Assembly (NCBI GenBank): GCA_005772855.1
Contig: SXIK01000137.1
Span: forward strand, 1 to 61,564
From: Planctomycetia bacterium
Lineage (GTDB): Bacteria > Planctomycetota > UBA8108 > SXIK01
DNA: 61,564 nt
Reading direction: 5' to 3'
Both the position numbers and the translations under genes were made by a program. The notes under the pieces were generated by a model. The model was not told the DNA's origin and ran no database searches. It worked only from the letters and a program-made list of their open reading frames with translations. Positions 33,787-42,540 of the stretch are shown one piece after another; the stretch's first letter is position 1; every line of letters begins with the position of its first letter.

Positions 33787-35922
33787 CTAATATTCTCTTG
33801 TCGTTCGCAGGGCCCGGACAAGGTCATCCACTTGTGGAAGGGTCGCTTTCTCAAGGACGGGCGAGTAGCCGACCGGGGTGTCTTGCGCTGCCACACGCGC
33901 CACGGGTGCATCCAGGTCGCCAAAGAGCTCATCGGCGATGCGGGCAGCGATCTCAGCGCCAAAGCCGTGGCTTCGGTTGTCCTCGTAAGCAACCACAACC
34001 CGGTTCGTCTTTTGCACGCTGGCAGAGATCGCGTCCCAGTCGTAGGGCTGAAGCGACCGGAGATCAATCACCTCGGTTTCGATTCCATCTTCCGCAAGCT
34101 TATCTGAGGCCCGAAGACTCTTTTCGACCAGAGCTCCAAAAGTGATTACGGTGACGTCACGACCGGCGCGAGCTGTCCGAGCTTTTCCAAGCGGCACCAG
34201 GTAGTTGGGCCCGGGGTCAGGTGAACGCGAGTAGCTCTGCCGATAGATATGCTTGTGCTCGAGGAAGAGCACTGGGTCACCACACCGTATGGCCGTCCGA
34301 AGGAGACCCGCGGCATCACGGGCGTTCGAAGGAAGGACCACCCTGAGGCCCGGACAGTGGCAAAAAATCGATTCGCCGCACTGGCTATGATAGATTCCGC
34401 CGCCTGTAAGGTATCCCCCGATGGGAACTCGCAAGACAACGGGCGCCGTGAACGAGTTATTCGACCTCCAGCGCAGGATGCTTAGCTCGTTGCGGAGTTG
34501 CTGCATCGCCGGCCAAATGTAGTCAAAGAATTGAATCTCGACGATCGGAACAAGGCCTCGCACAGCCAATCCAAAGGCACGGCCAACAATACCTGCCTCG
34601 GCAATGGGCGTGTTGAACACTCGGTGATCGCCAAACTTGCGCTGAAGGCCCTGCGTGACCTTGAAGACTCCGCCTTTGCCGGAGACCTCACGAATGTGCT
34701 TCGATCGTGAGAGATCGGCCACATCCTCCCCAAAAATAAGGATGCGTGGATCTCGGGCCATTTCGCGCTCGAGCGTCTTGTTGATCGCCTCCACCATCGT
34801 GATCGGTTGACCCGTCGATTGTGGCTCCGACTCGACCTCGACAACCGTTGTTGGGTTGAACACAAATCTGCTGACCGTCGCGGGATCCGGATCAGAAGCT
34901 CGCAGCGCCTCCTCCACGGCTCGCTCGATCTCTTCCTTCGTCTCTGCCCGGACCAAGTCCAGCTCCGCAGCCTCAAGATACCCTTCTCGAAGGAGGAGGC
35001 TCTCAAAAGCCGGGACCGGATCGCGGGCGACTTCAGCGACTTTTTCTGCGGCAGTCCTGTAGAGTTTATCGTCGTCCGAGTCGGAGTGAGGCTTGAGTCG
35101 GAGGACATGGGCGTGCACGAGAGCAGGCCCCTGGCCGGAACGTACGTAACTGACGGCATGCTTGAGTGCCGTGTAACTCTCAATTACGTCGAGCCCATTG
35201 ACTTCCTCGACGAAGAAGGACGGGAAACCCCGCACGAGGGCAGACACGCTACCGCCCGGCGTCTGGTGCTCGCTCGGCACGGAAATGGCGTACTCGTTGT
35301 CCTGTATCAGAAAAAGGACGGGGAGCTTACGCAGTGAAGCTGCGCTCAAGGCTTCGAAAAACTCTCCTTCGCTCGCGGAGCCCTCACCGCCGGAGACATA
35401 CACGAGCTCGTCGCGCTCAAAGCCAGGAAGAGGCGGGGCTTTCTTCGTGAGATCCGAAAAGTGGCCGGCGCCATCGCCCTGAGATTGCCGGACGAACCAG
35501 CCAACCTCGGCCGTACCCACCGCCTGTAGGTACTGGGTACCCGTGGGGCTGGATTGGTTGATCACGTGCAACGCCGGCGAACCGAAATGACCCGGCATCT
35601 CCCTGCCTCCCGAGCTCGGATCGCTTCCCTTGCCCATGGCTTGAAGCAACATCTCAACAGGCCGTATTCCGAGCCCCAGGGCCAGCACTCGATCACGGTA
35701 GTAGGGGTAAAACCAGTCATGCCCAGGCTGCAAGAGGAGTGATGCCGCGCCCTGCACAGCCTCGTGGCCCGCGCAGCTCAGTTGAAAGAAGGTCTTCTGA
35801 CGCCTTTTCAAATTGAGCTCGGCATCGTCAAGAGCTCGAGAGAGAACCATGAGACGGTGAACTCTCAGGAGGCTCAGCCGGTCCAGGCCTGCTAAGTTAT
35901 GGGCTCGCAACTTTGTCGGCAT
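33787..35922 (-). CDS. 2-oxoacid dehydrogenase E1, alpha-beta fusion (branched-chain type)
   Basis: The protein has 711 residues. The alpha half (1-330) carries the thiamine diphosphate site [20 protein letters not shown] through [12 protein letters not shown], using the GEG and DN variants found in fused enzymes. The beta half (from about 370) has [51 protein letters not shown] and [14 protein letters not shown]. It should decarboxylate 2-oxoisovalerate-like acids or pyruvate and pass the acyl group to a lipoyl E2, which is not in this window. The ATG at 35922 gives [16 protein letters not shown] with a GAGGGTG site before it. A consensus promoter lies at 35988-36016. Confidence 0.92.
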   Translation of the reverse strand: MPTKLRAHNLAGLDRLSLLRVHRLMVLSRALDDAELNLKRRQKTFFQLSCAGHEAVQGAASLLLQPGHDWFYPYYRDRVLALGLGIRPVEMLLQAMGKGSDPSSGGREMPGHFGSPALHVINQSSPTGTQYLQAVGTAEVGWFVRQSQGDGAGHFSDLTKKAPPLPGFERDELVYVSGGEGSASEGEFFEALSAASLRKLPVLFLIQDNEYAISVPSEHQTPGGSVSALVRGFPSFFVEEVNGLDVIESYTALKHAVSYVRSGQGPALVHAHVLRLKPHSDSDDDKLYRTAAEKVAEVARDPVPAFESLLLREGYLEAAELDLVRAETKEEIERAVEEALRASDPDPATVSRFVFNPTTVVEVESEPQSTGQPITMVEAINKTLEREMARDPRILIFGEDVADLSRSKHIREVSGKGGVFKVTQGLQRKFGDHRVFNTPIAEAGIVGRAFGLAVRGLVPIVEIQFFDYIWPAMQQLRNELSILRWRSNNSFTAPVVLRVPIGGYLTGGGIYHSQCGESIFCHCPGLRVVLPSNARDAAGLLRTAIRCGDPVLFLEHKHIYRQSYSRSPDPGPNYLVPLGKARTARAGRDVTVITFGALVEKSLRASDKLAEDGIETEVIDLRSLQPYDWDAISASVQKTNRVVVAYEDNRSHGFGAEIAARIADELFGDLDAPVARVAAQDTPVGYSPVLEKATLPQVDDLVRALRTTREY

Positions 35923-35987
35923 GGCATCACCCTCTGGTTTCCAGGGAGGCACTTCTTACACCCCACCCACTTTCGGTCGCCGTTGAG

Positions 35988-36016
35988 ATCATAAGCCCCT
36001 CGAATGGAGCGGGCAA
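35988..36016 (-). promoter_or_regulatory. Sigma-70 promoter of the E1 gene
   Basis: On the minus strand TTGCCC (36016-36011) is followed by a 17-base spacer and TATGAT (35993-35988). The leader to the E1 start at 35922 would be about 60 bases. The site lies after the cysteine synthase stop, so E1 can be transcribed independently of that operon. Confidence 0.65.
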
Positions 36017-36084
36017 CTCGCGCAAAGTGCTGCATGGAAAAGGACTTGGCTGCCCATCGTGGGCGCCGATGCAACGCATGGAGG

Positions 36085-37038
36085 TCAATCATTCCGTCCC
36101 CAGAGGCCCGTTGAAAAATATCTTTCCCCAAAGTCATTGAATACCGTGACCACCACTCCACGGTCGATTCGCTCCACGACCGATTCCACTCCTTTAATGT
36201 AAGCGCCCGAGGATTGCCCCACAAAAAAACCAATCCGAGCCAATTTCTGGCAATAATCGTACGCTTCCTCGATGGAGACCTTCACCTTTGTGTCCACAAC
36301 GGACGGATCGAAAATCTCCGGTACAATGTCTTCAGGACTTTCGAGCGGCTTGAGACCCTCGATGCCAGGAAACGCGTCCGGCATGATGCAGACGACCTCG
36401 ATGCTCTTCAGCTCCTCCTTTAGACGGCGGCCAACGCCCGTGATCGTGCCCCCGGTGCCGACTCCTCCAACGAAGTGAGTAACTTTGCGATTCGTCTGCT
36501 CCAGGATTTCGTGCGCCGTCGTATAGAAATGCGCCCGCCAATTGTTGTTGTTTCTGTACTGATCGCAGAAGAAATACTTCTCGGGTGAAGCTTCGGCCTG
36601 TCGGTGCACCTCTCGCAAAGCCTCGTCATAGCCTTCCAACGGGTCCGTATAGTGAATTTCAGTGCCATGCGCCCGGATGCGAAGCTTCCGCTCACTGGAA
36701 GCGTTCCCGGGCATGACGAGCTTGACCTTGTAGCCGAGCGCCTTTCCAATCATCGAATAGGCAATCCCGGCGTTGCCAGAGGTTGAGTCGAGGACCGTCT
36801 TGTCAGGACTCAGGCACCCGTCACGAATCGCGTCGAGGAGCATCCAGAGCACCGAGCGGTCCTTGATCGAGCCTCCAGGGTTAAAGTATTCGACCTTCGC
36901 ATAGACCTCGACATTGGGCTTCTCGAGTCCGGGAAGACGAATCCTCACGAGGGGAGTGCCCCCAATTAATGAGAGGACGGGGCACTTCTCAAGGAAAGGC
37001 TTGTGCGCTGCGGGCAAGTGGACTGGGCCGGATTTCAA
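36085..37038 (-). CDS. Cysteine synthase / CysM-like PLP enzyme
   Basis: The protein has 317 residues of the fold II PLP family. The PLP lysine is in YFNPGGSIKDRSVLWML, the substrate loop is LDSTSGNAGIAYSMIGKAL, and the phosphate loop is VGGVGTGGTITGVGRRLKEE. C-terminal FFVGQSSGAYIKGVESV is also typical. It makes cysteine from an activated serine. Its gene follows a rhodanese-E1 enzyme (3-base gap) and a ubiquitin-like sulfur carrier, the set known from the CysO-CysM route, in which a protein thiocarboxylate replaces free sulfide. Whether it uses O-acetylserine or O-phosphoserine cannot be decided by eye. Confidence 0.92.
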   Translation of the reverse strand: MKSGPVHLPAAHKPFLEKCPVLSLIGGTPLVRIRLPGLEKPNVEVYAKVEYFNPGGSIKDRSVLWMLLDAIRDGCLSPDKTVLDSTSGNAGIAYSMIGKALGYKVKLVMPGNASSERKLRIRAHGTEIHYTDPLEGYDEALREVHRQAEASPEKYFFCDQYRNNNNWRAHFYTTAHEILEQTNRKVTHFVGGVGTGGTITGVGRRLKEELKSIEVVCIMPDAFPGIEGLKPLESPEDIVPEIFDPSVVDTKVKVSIEEAYDYCQKLARIGFFVGQSSGAYIKGVESVVERIDRGVVVTVFNDFGERYFSTGLWGRND

Positions 37039-37041
37039 ATG

Positions 37042-38610
37042 TCATACCCTGCAGAACTCTGCGTAGTCGGTGTACCCGGGAAAATCGCGACCGTCGGCAC
37101 AATAGGCACAGTTGGCGTCTCTGCGAATCTTCAGCTCGCGGAAACGCATGTCCAGAGCGTCAAACATCATTAGCCTTCCCACCAGCGGGCTGCCTTTCCC
37201 CAGGATGATCTTGATCGCCTCATTGGCCTCCAGAGCCCCAACGATCCCCGGAAGTACACCCAACACCCCGGCCTCGGCGCAGGACGGGGCCATTTCGGGA
37301 GGAGGTGGCTCCGGATAAAGGCAGCGATAGCAGGGGCCCTTCCCGGGCCAAAAGACGGTAACTTGGCCCTCGAAGCGGTAGATGCTTCCGTGCACGTTCG
37401 GCTTCTTGTGCTTGACGCAAGCATCGTTAACCAGGTAACGAGTCGGGAAATTGTCGCAGCCGTCAACAACAAGGTCGTACCGGGAGAGAATCGAATCCAC
37501 GTTGGCGCTCGTGAGACGCTCATTGTGCGTCACGACCTTGATGTCGGGGTTCAAACTCTCGAGCGTGCGTCGGGCAGACTCGGTCTTGAGCATGCCAATT
37601 CGCTCGTCGGAGTGCAAGATCTGCCGCTGCAAGTTGGACCGGTCAACGACATCGTAGTCGACGATACCGAGGGTGCCAGTGCCGGCGGCAGCCAGGTAGT
37701 ACGCGGCAGGTGAGCCAAGCCCCCCCGCACCAATACAAAGGATCCGGGCCTTCTTCAGCCGGAGCTGACCCGCCTCCCCCACCTCGTCCATCGTGATATG
37801 CCGCATGTAACGCTCGCGCTCTCGATCAGTGAGCAGCTCCGGCACTTCGACCGGCAGCCCCTCCGCCGCCCAGCGCTCGTAGCCGCCGGCAAGCGAATGG
37901 ACCCCGCCAAAACCCATCCGCCGGAGCGTGTCTGCGGCGAGAAGGGAGCGGACACCCTGGGCAGAGTAAACCACCAGCGTCCGCATCGGATCCAGGAGCT
38001 TCCCCTCGGCCTGCAGCTCCAGGTGGCCGCGGGCCAGGTGCATGGACCCTGAGATGTGGCCTTGACGGTATTCATCGCCCTCACGAATATCGAGGAAAGT
38101 GACCGGGGCCCCACCTGAAGCCGCCAGGGCTTGCGCATCCCTGGGAGAGATTTCGTCGACGTCCGAATGTAGCCGGGGTAATTCGGCACTCAGGGAGGCG
38201 GGTACCTTTTCCGACTCCTGCCGCCTCTCAAGAGGCCCGGCAGACGAAACCACAAAAGGGTGCCCGTTTTGCTTCCAGCGAGAGTAACCGCCGGCCATAC
38301 TGATCACGTTGTCATAGCCCAGCTTGCGCAAACTTTGAGCCGCGAAGAGCGAGCGAAGGCCTCCCTGGCAGTAGGCAATGATTCGGCTTTTCTTGTCCGG
38401 CACAACGTCCTCCGCCCTGAGCTCGAGGAAGCCCCTGGGAAGGTGCTTGGCGCCTGGAACGCTTCCCTGGCGAAATTCGTCGGACTCGCGAACGTCAAGG
38501 ACGGTGACGCCTCTTCCGTCGGAATCGAGGGTCTTCTGGACGTCCTCGGGGGAAATCTCGGGGATCTCTCCCCGCAGCTTCATGAGCCACTGATCCTTCA
38601 CGCTTGTCAT
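37042..38610 (-). CDS. Double rhodanese fused to ThiF/MoeB-type E1 adenylyltransferase
   Basis: The protein has 522 residues. Two N-terminal rhodanese domains lie at about residues 17-120 and 150-255. The first has an active-site Cys (IIAYCQGGLRSLFAAQSL); in the second the same position is Ser (LVVYSAQGVRSLLAADTL). The E1-like domain follows, with CIGAGGLGSPAAYYLAAAGT for ATP, LQRQILHSDERIG, a conserved Cys in PSCAEAGVLGVLPG, and two zinc CxxC pairs (GPCYRCLYP and ANCAYCAD). It should adenylate the C-terminus of the ubiquitin-like carrier encoded upstream and move sulfur onto it. The rhodanese-first order differs from MoeZ, where rhodanese is C-terminal. It lies in an operon with the carrier and cysteine synthase. 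Confidence 0.9.
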   Translation of the reverse strand: MTSVKDQWLMKLRGEIPEISPEDVQKTLDSDGRGVTVLDVRESDEFRQGSVPGAKHLPRGFLELRAEDVVPDKKSRIIAYCQGGLRSLFAAQSLRKLGYDNVISMAGGYSRWKQNGHPFVVSSAGPLERRQESEKVPASLSAELPRLHSDVDEISPRDAQALAASGGAPVTFLDIREGDEYRQGHISGSMHLARGHLELQAEGKLLDPMRTLVVYSAQGVRSLLAADTLRRMGFGGVHSLAGGYERWAAEGLPVEVPELLTDRERERYMRHITMDEVGEAGQLRLKKARILCIGAGGLGSPAAYYLAAAGTGTLGIVDYDVVDRSNLQRQILHSDERIGMLKTESARRTLESLNPDIKVVTHNERLTSANVDSILSRYDLVVDGCDNFPTRYLVNDACVKHKKPNVHGSIYRFEGQVTVFWPGKGPCYRCLYPEPPPPEMAPSCAEAGVLGVLPGIVGALEANEAIKIILGKGSPLVGRLMMFDALDMRFRELKIRRDANCAYCADGRDFPGYTDYAEFCRV

Positions 38611-38684
38611 GAGGTCGTTTCAGACTAAGGGTCGCTCACACCAATGGTTCCGCAAGCTCGCGTGTCCACGAAACATTGACTCAC

Positions 38685-38969
38685 TCAATCGGCACGTCCA
38701 CCCGCAATGGCGGGAACAATGCTAAGCTCATCTCCTGGCTCGACAGAGGTGTCGGGACCCTGAAGGTGCCGAACATCCTCTCCATTCACGAAAACGTTGA
38801 TGAATCGCCGAATCGTGCCGGCCTCGTCAAAGACTTTCTCTCGAATCCCCTTGTGGACAGAATCAATATTGTTAAAGACCTCCCGAACACTGCTTCCGTC
38901 AACCTCCACCTCGGCTTTGCCGCCAGTGAATTTACGAAGTGGAGTGGGGATTCGGACCATCACACCCAT
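38685..38969 (-). CDS. Ubiquitin-like sulfur carrier (MoaD/ThiS/CysO family)
   Basis: The protein has 94 residues with the beta-grasp pattern VRIPTPLRKFTGGKAEVEV, RRFINVFVNGEDVRHL and TSVEPGDELSIVPAIAGG. Canonical carriers end in Gly-Gly; here three more residues (Arg-Ala-Asp) follow, so the tail must be trimmed before activation. The ATG at 38969 is chosen because it starts right before the first strand; a TTG at 39032 lacks a ribosome site. It is the first gene of the sulfur-transfer operon, with a consensus promoter at 39064-39092. No JAMM-type protease that could trim it is encoded nearby. Confidence 0.88.
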   Translation of the reverse strand: MGVMVRIPTPLRKFTGGKAEVEVDGSSVREVFNNIDSVHKGIREKVFDEAGTIRRFINVFVNGEDVRHLQGPDTSVEPGDELSIVPAIAGGRAD

Positions 38970-39063
38970 AGGTTCTCTCAGTTCAGATGCTGGTTTGGCT
39001 TGGTTGGCAAGGGAAGAAGGGGCAGCAGCCAATGACGCGAAGGCCCAGTGATTTTAGACCCAA

Positions 39064-39092
39064 AGTATAGCTTCACGCCATGCCCAACGCAA
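39064..39092 (-). promoter_or_regulatory. Sigma-70 promoter of the sulfur-carrier operon
   Basis: On the minus strand TTGCGT (39092-39087) is followed by exactly 17 bases and TATACT (39069-39064). The transcript would begin near 39057, about 88 bases before the ATG of the carrier gene. No other minus-strand gene start lies between. Confidence 0.7.
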
Positions 39093-39177
39093 TGGCCGGG
39101 GCCCAGTGGAGACTCTCTCTCTGTGCCAGCTCCAAGTGCTGAGCAGGGTGGTGCAGTCCTCGGGCAAGCCGGAGAGC

Positions 39178-40752
39178 CTAGTCTAGCGTATAGCTAAGCT
39201 GTTGTACTTCCGCGAAGCGCCGAAGCCGCTCCCGCTCGGCGAGGACGAAGTCCGAGTGAACCCCCATGACGTGGCTGTAACGGATTGAGTAGTGCGGTAT
39301 GCCCTTCTCGAGCAACTCTTCAGAGAGGTCGCGGTCTTCCTGCAGAATGGTTTTCTTCCGCTCCTGCCACTCTTCCCAGGTAAGCGATTCGATCTCGTCC
39401 ACCAACTTCTGATAAATAGGCGCCGAGGGCCAATCCGAGAGGGCATTGACCCACCAATGGCAGGCCTTTGAGACTTTCTCGAGCCAGACGTCATGGTCAC
39501 CGCCAAACTTGAGGCAAGTGCCATCGAAGTAGTTGCCGAGTCGGTTCATCTTTTCGAAGTCGATCAAGTTGTTCTGGCTTGCAATCGTGTAGCCCGCAGT
39601 TCCGGGGAATGGGAAAAATAGAGCCCAGCGAAACCGTCCCATCTTGATCCGCGAACAGAGGGCAAGAGTTTCGAGGACTTCGGCGCGGCCCTCGTGTGGC
39701 AAACCAAACATGATAAAGGCCGAGGTGTGCAGGTCGAACTTGTGAGCCGCAGCAAAAGCTCGCTCAATCGTGGAGTTCGTCATGTACCGCCAAAGGACCT
39801 CACGCCGAATCTTGTCGCTGCCACTCTCAAGACCATATTTCACGATCATGCAGCCAGCTTCCTTCAAGGCACTGGCGATCTCATCATTGAAAACTTGAAC
39901 GTGGGCGTTAACTACAAAGGGGATGCCAAGCTCGCTTTTCTTGTAGGCATCACAAAATTCAAGCACGTAGGACTTGTTGAGCGTGAAGAGGTCGTCGTCG
40001 AAGATGATCGTGTTCACACCTGGGTGGCGACTCTTGAGGATCCGGATCTCTTCAAGTACTCGCTCGATGGGGTAATGCCTCAGATACTCCTTGGCGTTCT
40101 TGACGCCGCCGTCCTCGAGGTACTGATCAACAATCTCCTTGTTGAAACAATAGGTGCATTTGTACGGGCAACCACGCGAAGTCAGCAGGCTCAGCCACCC
40201 CTTCTTGACCTGGAGAATACGCTCCATCTCAAAAACGTCCCAGTCCATATCTGGCAAAGTGGCCAGGTCGGGGAAAGGCCCGACGCAATTCTTGATGCTC
40301 TTTCCCCCTGGCCGGTAGATGCGCATGTTGGCCACGCTCGAGGTGTCCTCGCCTCGCTCCAGCCGGTTTACCAGATCGAGGAACGGATATTCTGCCTCAC
40401 CCACAGCCACGTAATCCCAGAGGCCCGACTCGGTAACCTGTTCCGGCACCATCGTGCAATGTACGCCGCCAATGCACATGGGGGTGGTAATTCCTGCGGC
40501 ACGGATATCCCTGGCCAGCTCACAAGACCAGTCGTATTGCTGACTCATGACCGAGAAGCCAATGATCCCGGGCTGGTACTCGCGGATTTGCTCGACGATC
40601 TCCGCATTCGAGGGGATCGGCCAGAGGTGCTCACAGACGTGGACGAGAGAAGTCTCGTGGCCCGCCCTCTTCAGCACGGCCGACAGAGATGCAATTCCAT
40701 GGCTCACGCCCGGCGGACAGTCAATGCTGGGGTAAACAAAGAGGACTTTCAT
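39178..40752 (-). CDS. B12-binding domain / radical SAM protein (second copy type)
   Basis: The protein has 524 residues. The N-terminal cobalamin-binding domain opens with MKVLFVYPSIDCPPGVSHG and has GFSVMSQQYDW and the metal-adjacent GGVHCTMVPEQV. The radical-SAM core has LTSRGCPYKCTYCFNKEIV (CxxxCxxC), IIFDDDLFTLNK and KYGLESGSDKIRREVL. It belongs to the BchE/PhpK-type class of which some members are methyltransferases. It is not close to the first copy (21025-22926). The ATG at 40752 has GGAGG upstream; a 9-base direct repeat TATCGGAAG (plus strand 40798-40806 and 40834-40842) lies in its promoter region. The substrate is unknown and no biosynthetic partner is adjacent. Confidence 0.88.
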   Translation of the reverse strand: MKVLFVYPSIDCPPGVSHGIASLSAVLKRAGHETSLVHVCEHLWPIPSNAEIVEQIREYQPGIIGFSVMSQQYDWSCELARDIRAAGITTPMCIGGVHCTMVPEQVTESGLWDYVAVGEAEYPFLDLVNRLERGEDTSSVANMRIYRPGGKSIKNCVGPFPDLATLPDMDWDVFEMERILQVKKGWLSLLTSRGCPYKCTYCFNKEIVDQYLEDGGVKNAKEYLRHYPIERVLEEIRILKSRHPGVNTIIFDDDLFTLNKSYVLEFCDAYKKSELGIPFVVNAHVQVFNDEIASALKEAGCMIVKYGLESGSDKIRREVLWRYMTNSTIERAFAAAHKFDLHTSAFIMFGLPHEGRAEVLETLALCSRIKMGRFRWALFFPFPGTAGYTIASQNNLIDFEKMNRLGNYFDGTCLKFGGDHDVWLEKVSKACHWWVNALSDWPSAPIYQKLVDEIESLTWEEWQERKKTILQEDRDLSEELLEKGIPHYSIRYSHVMGVHSDFVLAERERLRRFAEVQQLSYTLD

Positions 40753-40907
40753 GCGTTTTGACCTACCTCCAAGTGCCTGGCAACTTATCCACACACTATC
40801 GGAAGTAAAGGAAAAACTGAAACTTATGGACCGTTATCGGAAGAGTCACCCCGGGGGCGATCGTGGGCCTGCCCTCACCCACCCCCTTGGCAAGTCGAGG
40901 TTCTGCT

Positions 40908-41897
40908 TTACCTGGGCGCGTTGGGCGACTCTGCGTAAGGCTTGCAGAAGCGGCGCCATTCTTTTTCCCATCCCCTGACAATGACTTGCCGCAGTTTCAG
41001 GCTCCGGGGGTCCTCGGCGGCAATATCGAGGCTCATGCGACTGACCTTCTGAAAGATCTCCTCCAGGGCCTTGTCAGCAATGTGGAAGACCCGGAGATCG
41101 TCAGATCTCCCGGTAAGCCCTGGATAGCTGGCTGGAATTCGGACGCTTCGATTGTCCGTCAAGGCCTCGATCAGGTAGGGGACGGCGGGAAAGCCGATCT
41201 CGGCCAGCTGTTTGACCACCTCCTCTGTGGTTACAGGTTCATCCTTGTTGGGTTGGAGAGGCAACAAACCCAACTGCAACACCACGTCGGGGTTTGACAG
41301 AGTCTTGCCCTGAAACATGAGCTGGTCCCAGAAAATCTTCGCCACACGCCGTCGGAGGTTAAGAACCGTCGAATCCTCACTCTTGACGTTTTCTTCCAGA
41401 AGCTCCGGAAGTGGGTATGCCTCCAGTTCGACTCCGGAGGCCGCAAGGAGCCGAATTGAGGCCGCGCCCTTGTACCTGTAGCCAGCCGCACGGTCGAGCA
41501 CCCGGATCACGGTGACGAATTGCGCATCAAAGCTTCCCTCGATCTCGTACTTGGCATCCCGGGGATTCTCGACAATCGGGTGCCCAGCGCGTCGCAAATA
41601 CTCTTCCAAATATCGCTCGAGCACCTTTACCGCTGGCGCTGAAACCACTCCGGCCTGATTCTTCACCTGCTCGGAAATGCTGACATGTACGGGCTCGCGC
41701 AAATACTGGCTTTTTGCTGGATCTGGCTTTGTCCTGGTCGAAGGGGGAAGTTCCGATGCCGCGAGCCTATGCAACGGCTCCGCCCCCGGGACTGGCAGGG
41801 GAGGATCCGACTTCGACTCCGAAACCCCGAGACAGCCAAGGAGAAGGAGCAGGGCACAAGGACCGACGATGTTCGAACCCTGTGGTTTGACTTTCAT
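40908..41897 (-). CDS. Lipoprotein of unknown function
   Basis: The protein has 329 residues. It opens with MKVKPQGSNIVGPCALLLLL, and the lipobox LLLGC follows, so the mature lipoprotein begins at that Cys. The rest is mixed alpha/beta with KVLERYLEEYLRRAGHPIVE, VTVIRVLDRAAGYRYKGAAS and a C-terminal HEAT-like part (IGFPAVPYLIEALTDNRSVR). The ATG at 41897 is chosen because it starts the signal peptide and has GGAGA about 12 bases before it; open frame continues upstream to 42551 but only through repeat-like, GC-rich sequence. No family assignment is possible. It is probably attached to a membrane facing the periplasm. Confidence 0.8.
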   Translation of the reverse strand: MKVKPQGSNIVGPCALLLLLGCLGVSESKSDPPLPVPGAEPLHRLAASELPPSTRTKPDPAKSQYLREPVHVSISEQVKNQAGVVSAPAVKVLERYLEEYLRRAGHPIVENPRDAKYEIEGSFDAQFVTVIRVLDRAAGYRYKGAASIRLLAASGVELEAYPLPELLEENVKSEDSTVLNLRRRVAKIFWDQLMFQGKTLSNPDVVLQLGLLPLQPNKDEPVTTEEVVKQLAEIGFPAVPYLIEALTDNRSVRIPASYPGLTGRSDDLRVFHIADKALEEIFQKVSRMSLDIAAEDPRSLKLRQVIVRGWEKEWRRFCKPYAESPNAPR

Positions 41898-42066
41898 GAT
41901 GGTGTCTCCGGATTCTTTGGCCCTTGCTTCCTTGGAGCCTGCCTCCGCTGGTCCTGGTGGCCCAGGACCGAACGAACTCCTCTCGGGCAGCGGCTCCCTG
42001 GAAACAAATGAAAATGGGACGCTGTACGACTGAATTATCTTGCGCGCTTTTCGGCGCCGGAGACGG

Positions 42067-42187
42067 CAACTATACTCCACGCGGCCATGATTGGGACATC
42101 CTGGCCAACGCTCCCCCGCCATCGGCGCCGGAGGAGCCCGCTGCGGGGGAGGTCTTCCCGGCCCGCGAGGGGTATATATACCGCACG
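42067..42187 (-). repeat. Intergenic element, copy A
   Basis: Read on the minus strand, block 1 (GGTATATATACCCCTCGCGG and then GACCTCCCCCGC) is followed about 30 bases later by block 2 (GGATGTCCCAATCATGG, CGCG, GGAGTATAGTTG at 42106-42067). The same two blocks occur in copy B (49916-50114); block 2 also occurs in copy C (42428-42540). It lies 170 bases upstream of the lipoprotein start at 41897 and points towards it. Confidence 0.55.
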
Positions 42188-42427
42188 CGGGCAATGATGA
42201 GACCTTTTGCAGCCTGCGAAAGGTTGCGGCTGCTCGCGCCAGAGGCGCCCGGCGCCCATCAGGCGCCGAGGAGGGGGTTTGCGGTGAGCTGGCGGAGCCG
42301 CAAACGGCTCGGAGGGAGCCGGCGCCAGCGAGAGCTGGCGGCTCCCGAGAGCCTGGCCCGGAGGGGCCGCGTGGCGTTGTTGCCTCCGCCCTCGCTCCGC
42401 CCTCGCTCCGCTCGGAGGCGAGCCGTC

Positions 42428-42540
42428 GTGGGGGAGGGTCCGTCTCCCCCACTATCAGAAACGAGCCACAGACTTGAGATGGTCCTCCTCTGCCCATTCG
42501 GAATGTCTCACGTGTGGGCGCGCGAGGTATACTGCCCCCC
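42428..42540 (+). repeat. Intergenic element, copy C, upstream of dapF
   Basis: A hairpin with 10-base arms (42428-42437 with 42443-42452, one G-T pair) is followed by block 2 (GAATGTCTCACGTGTGGGCG at 42501-42520, then CGCGAGGTATACTGCC). TATACT at 42528-42533 lies 7 bases before the dapF ATG, so a transcript from it would be almost leaderless. Confidence 0.5.
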
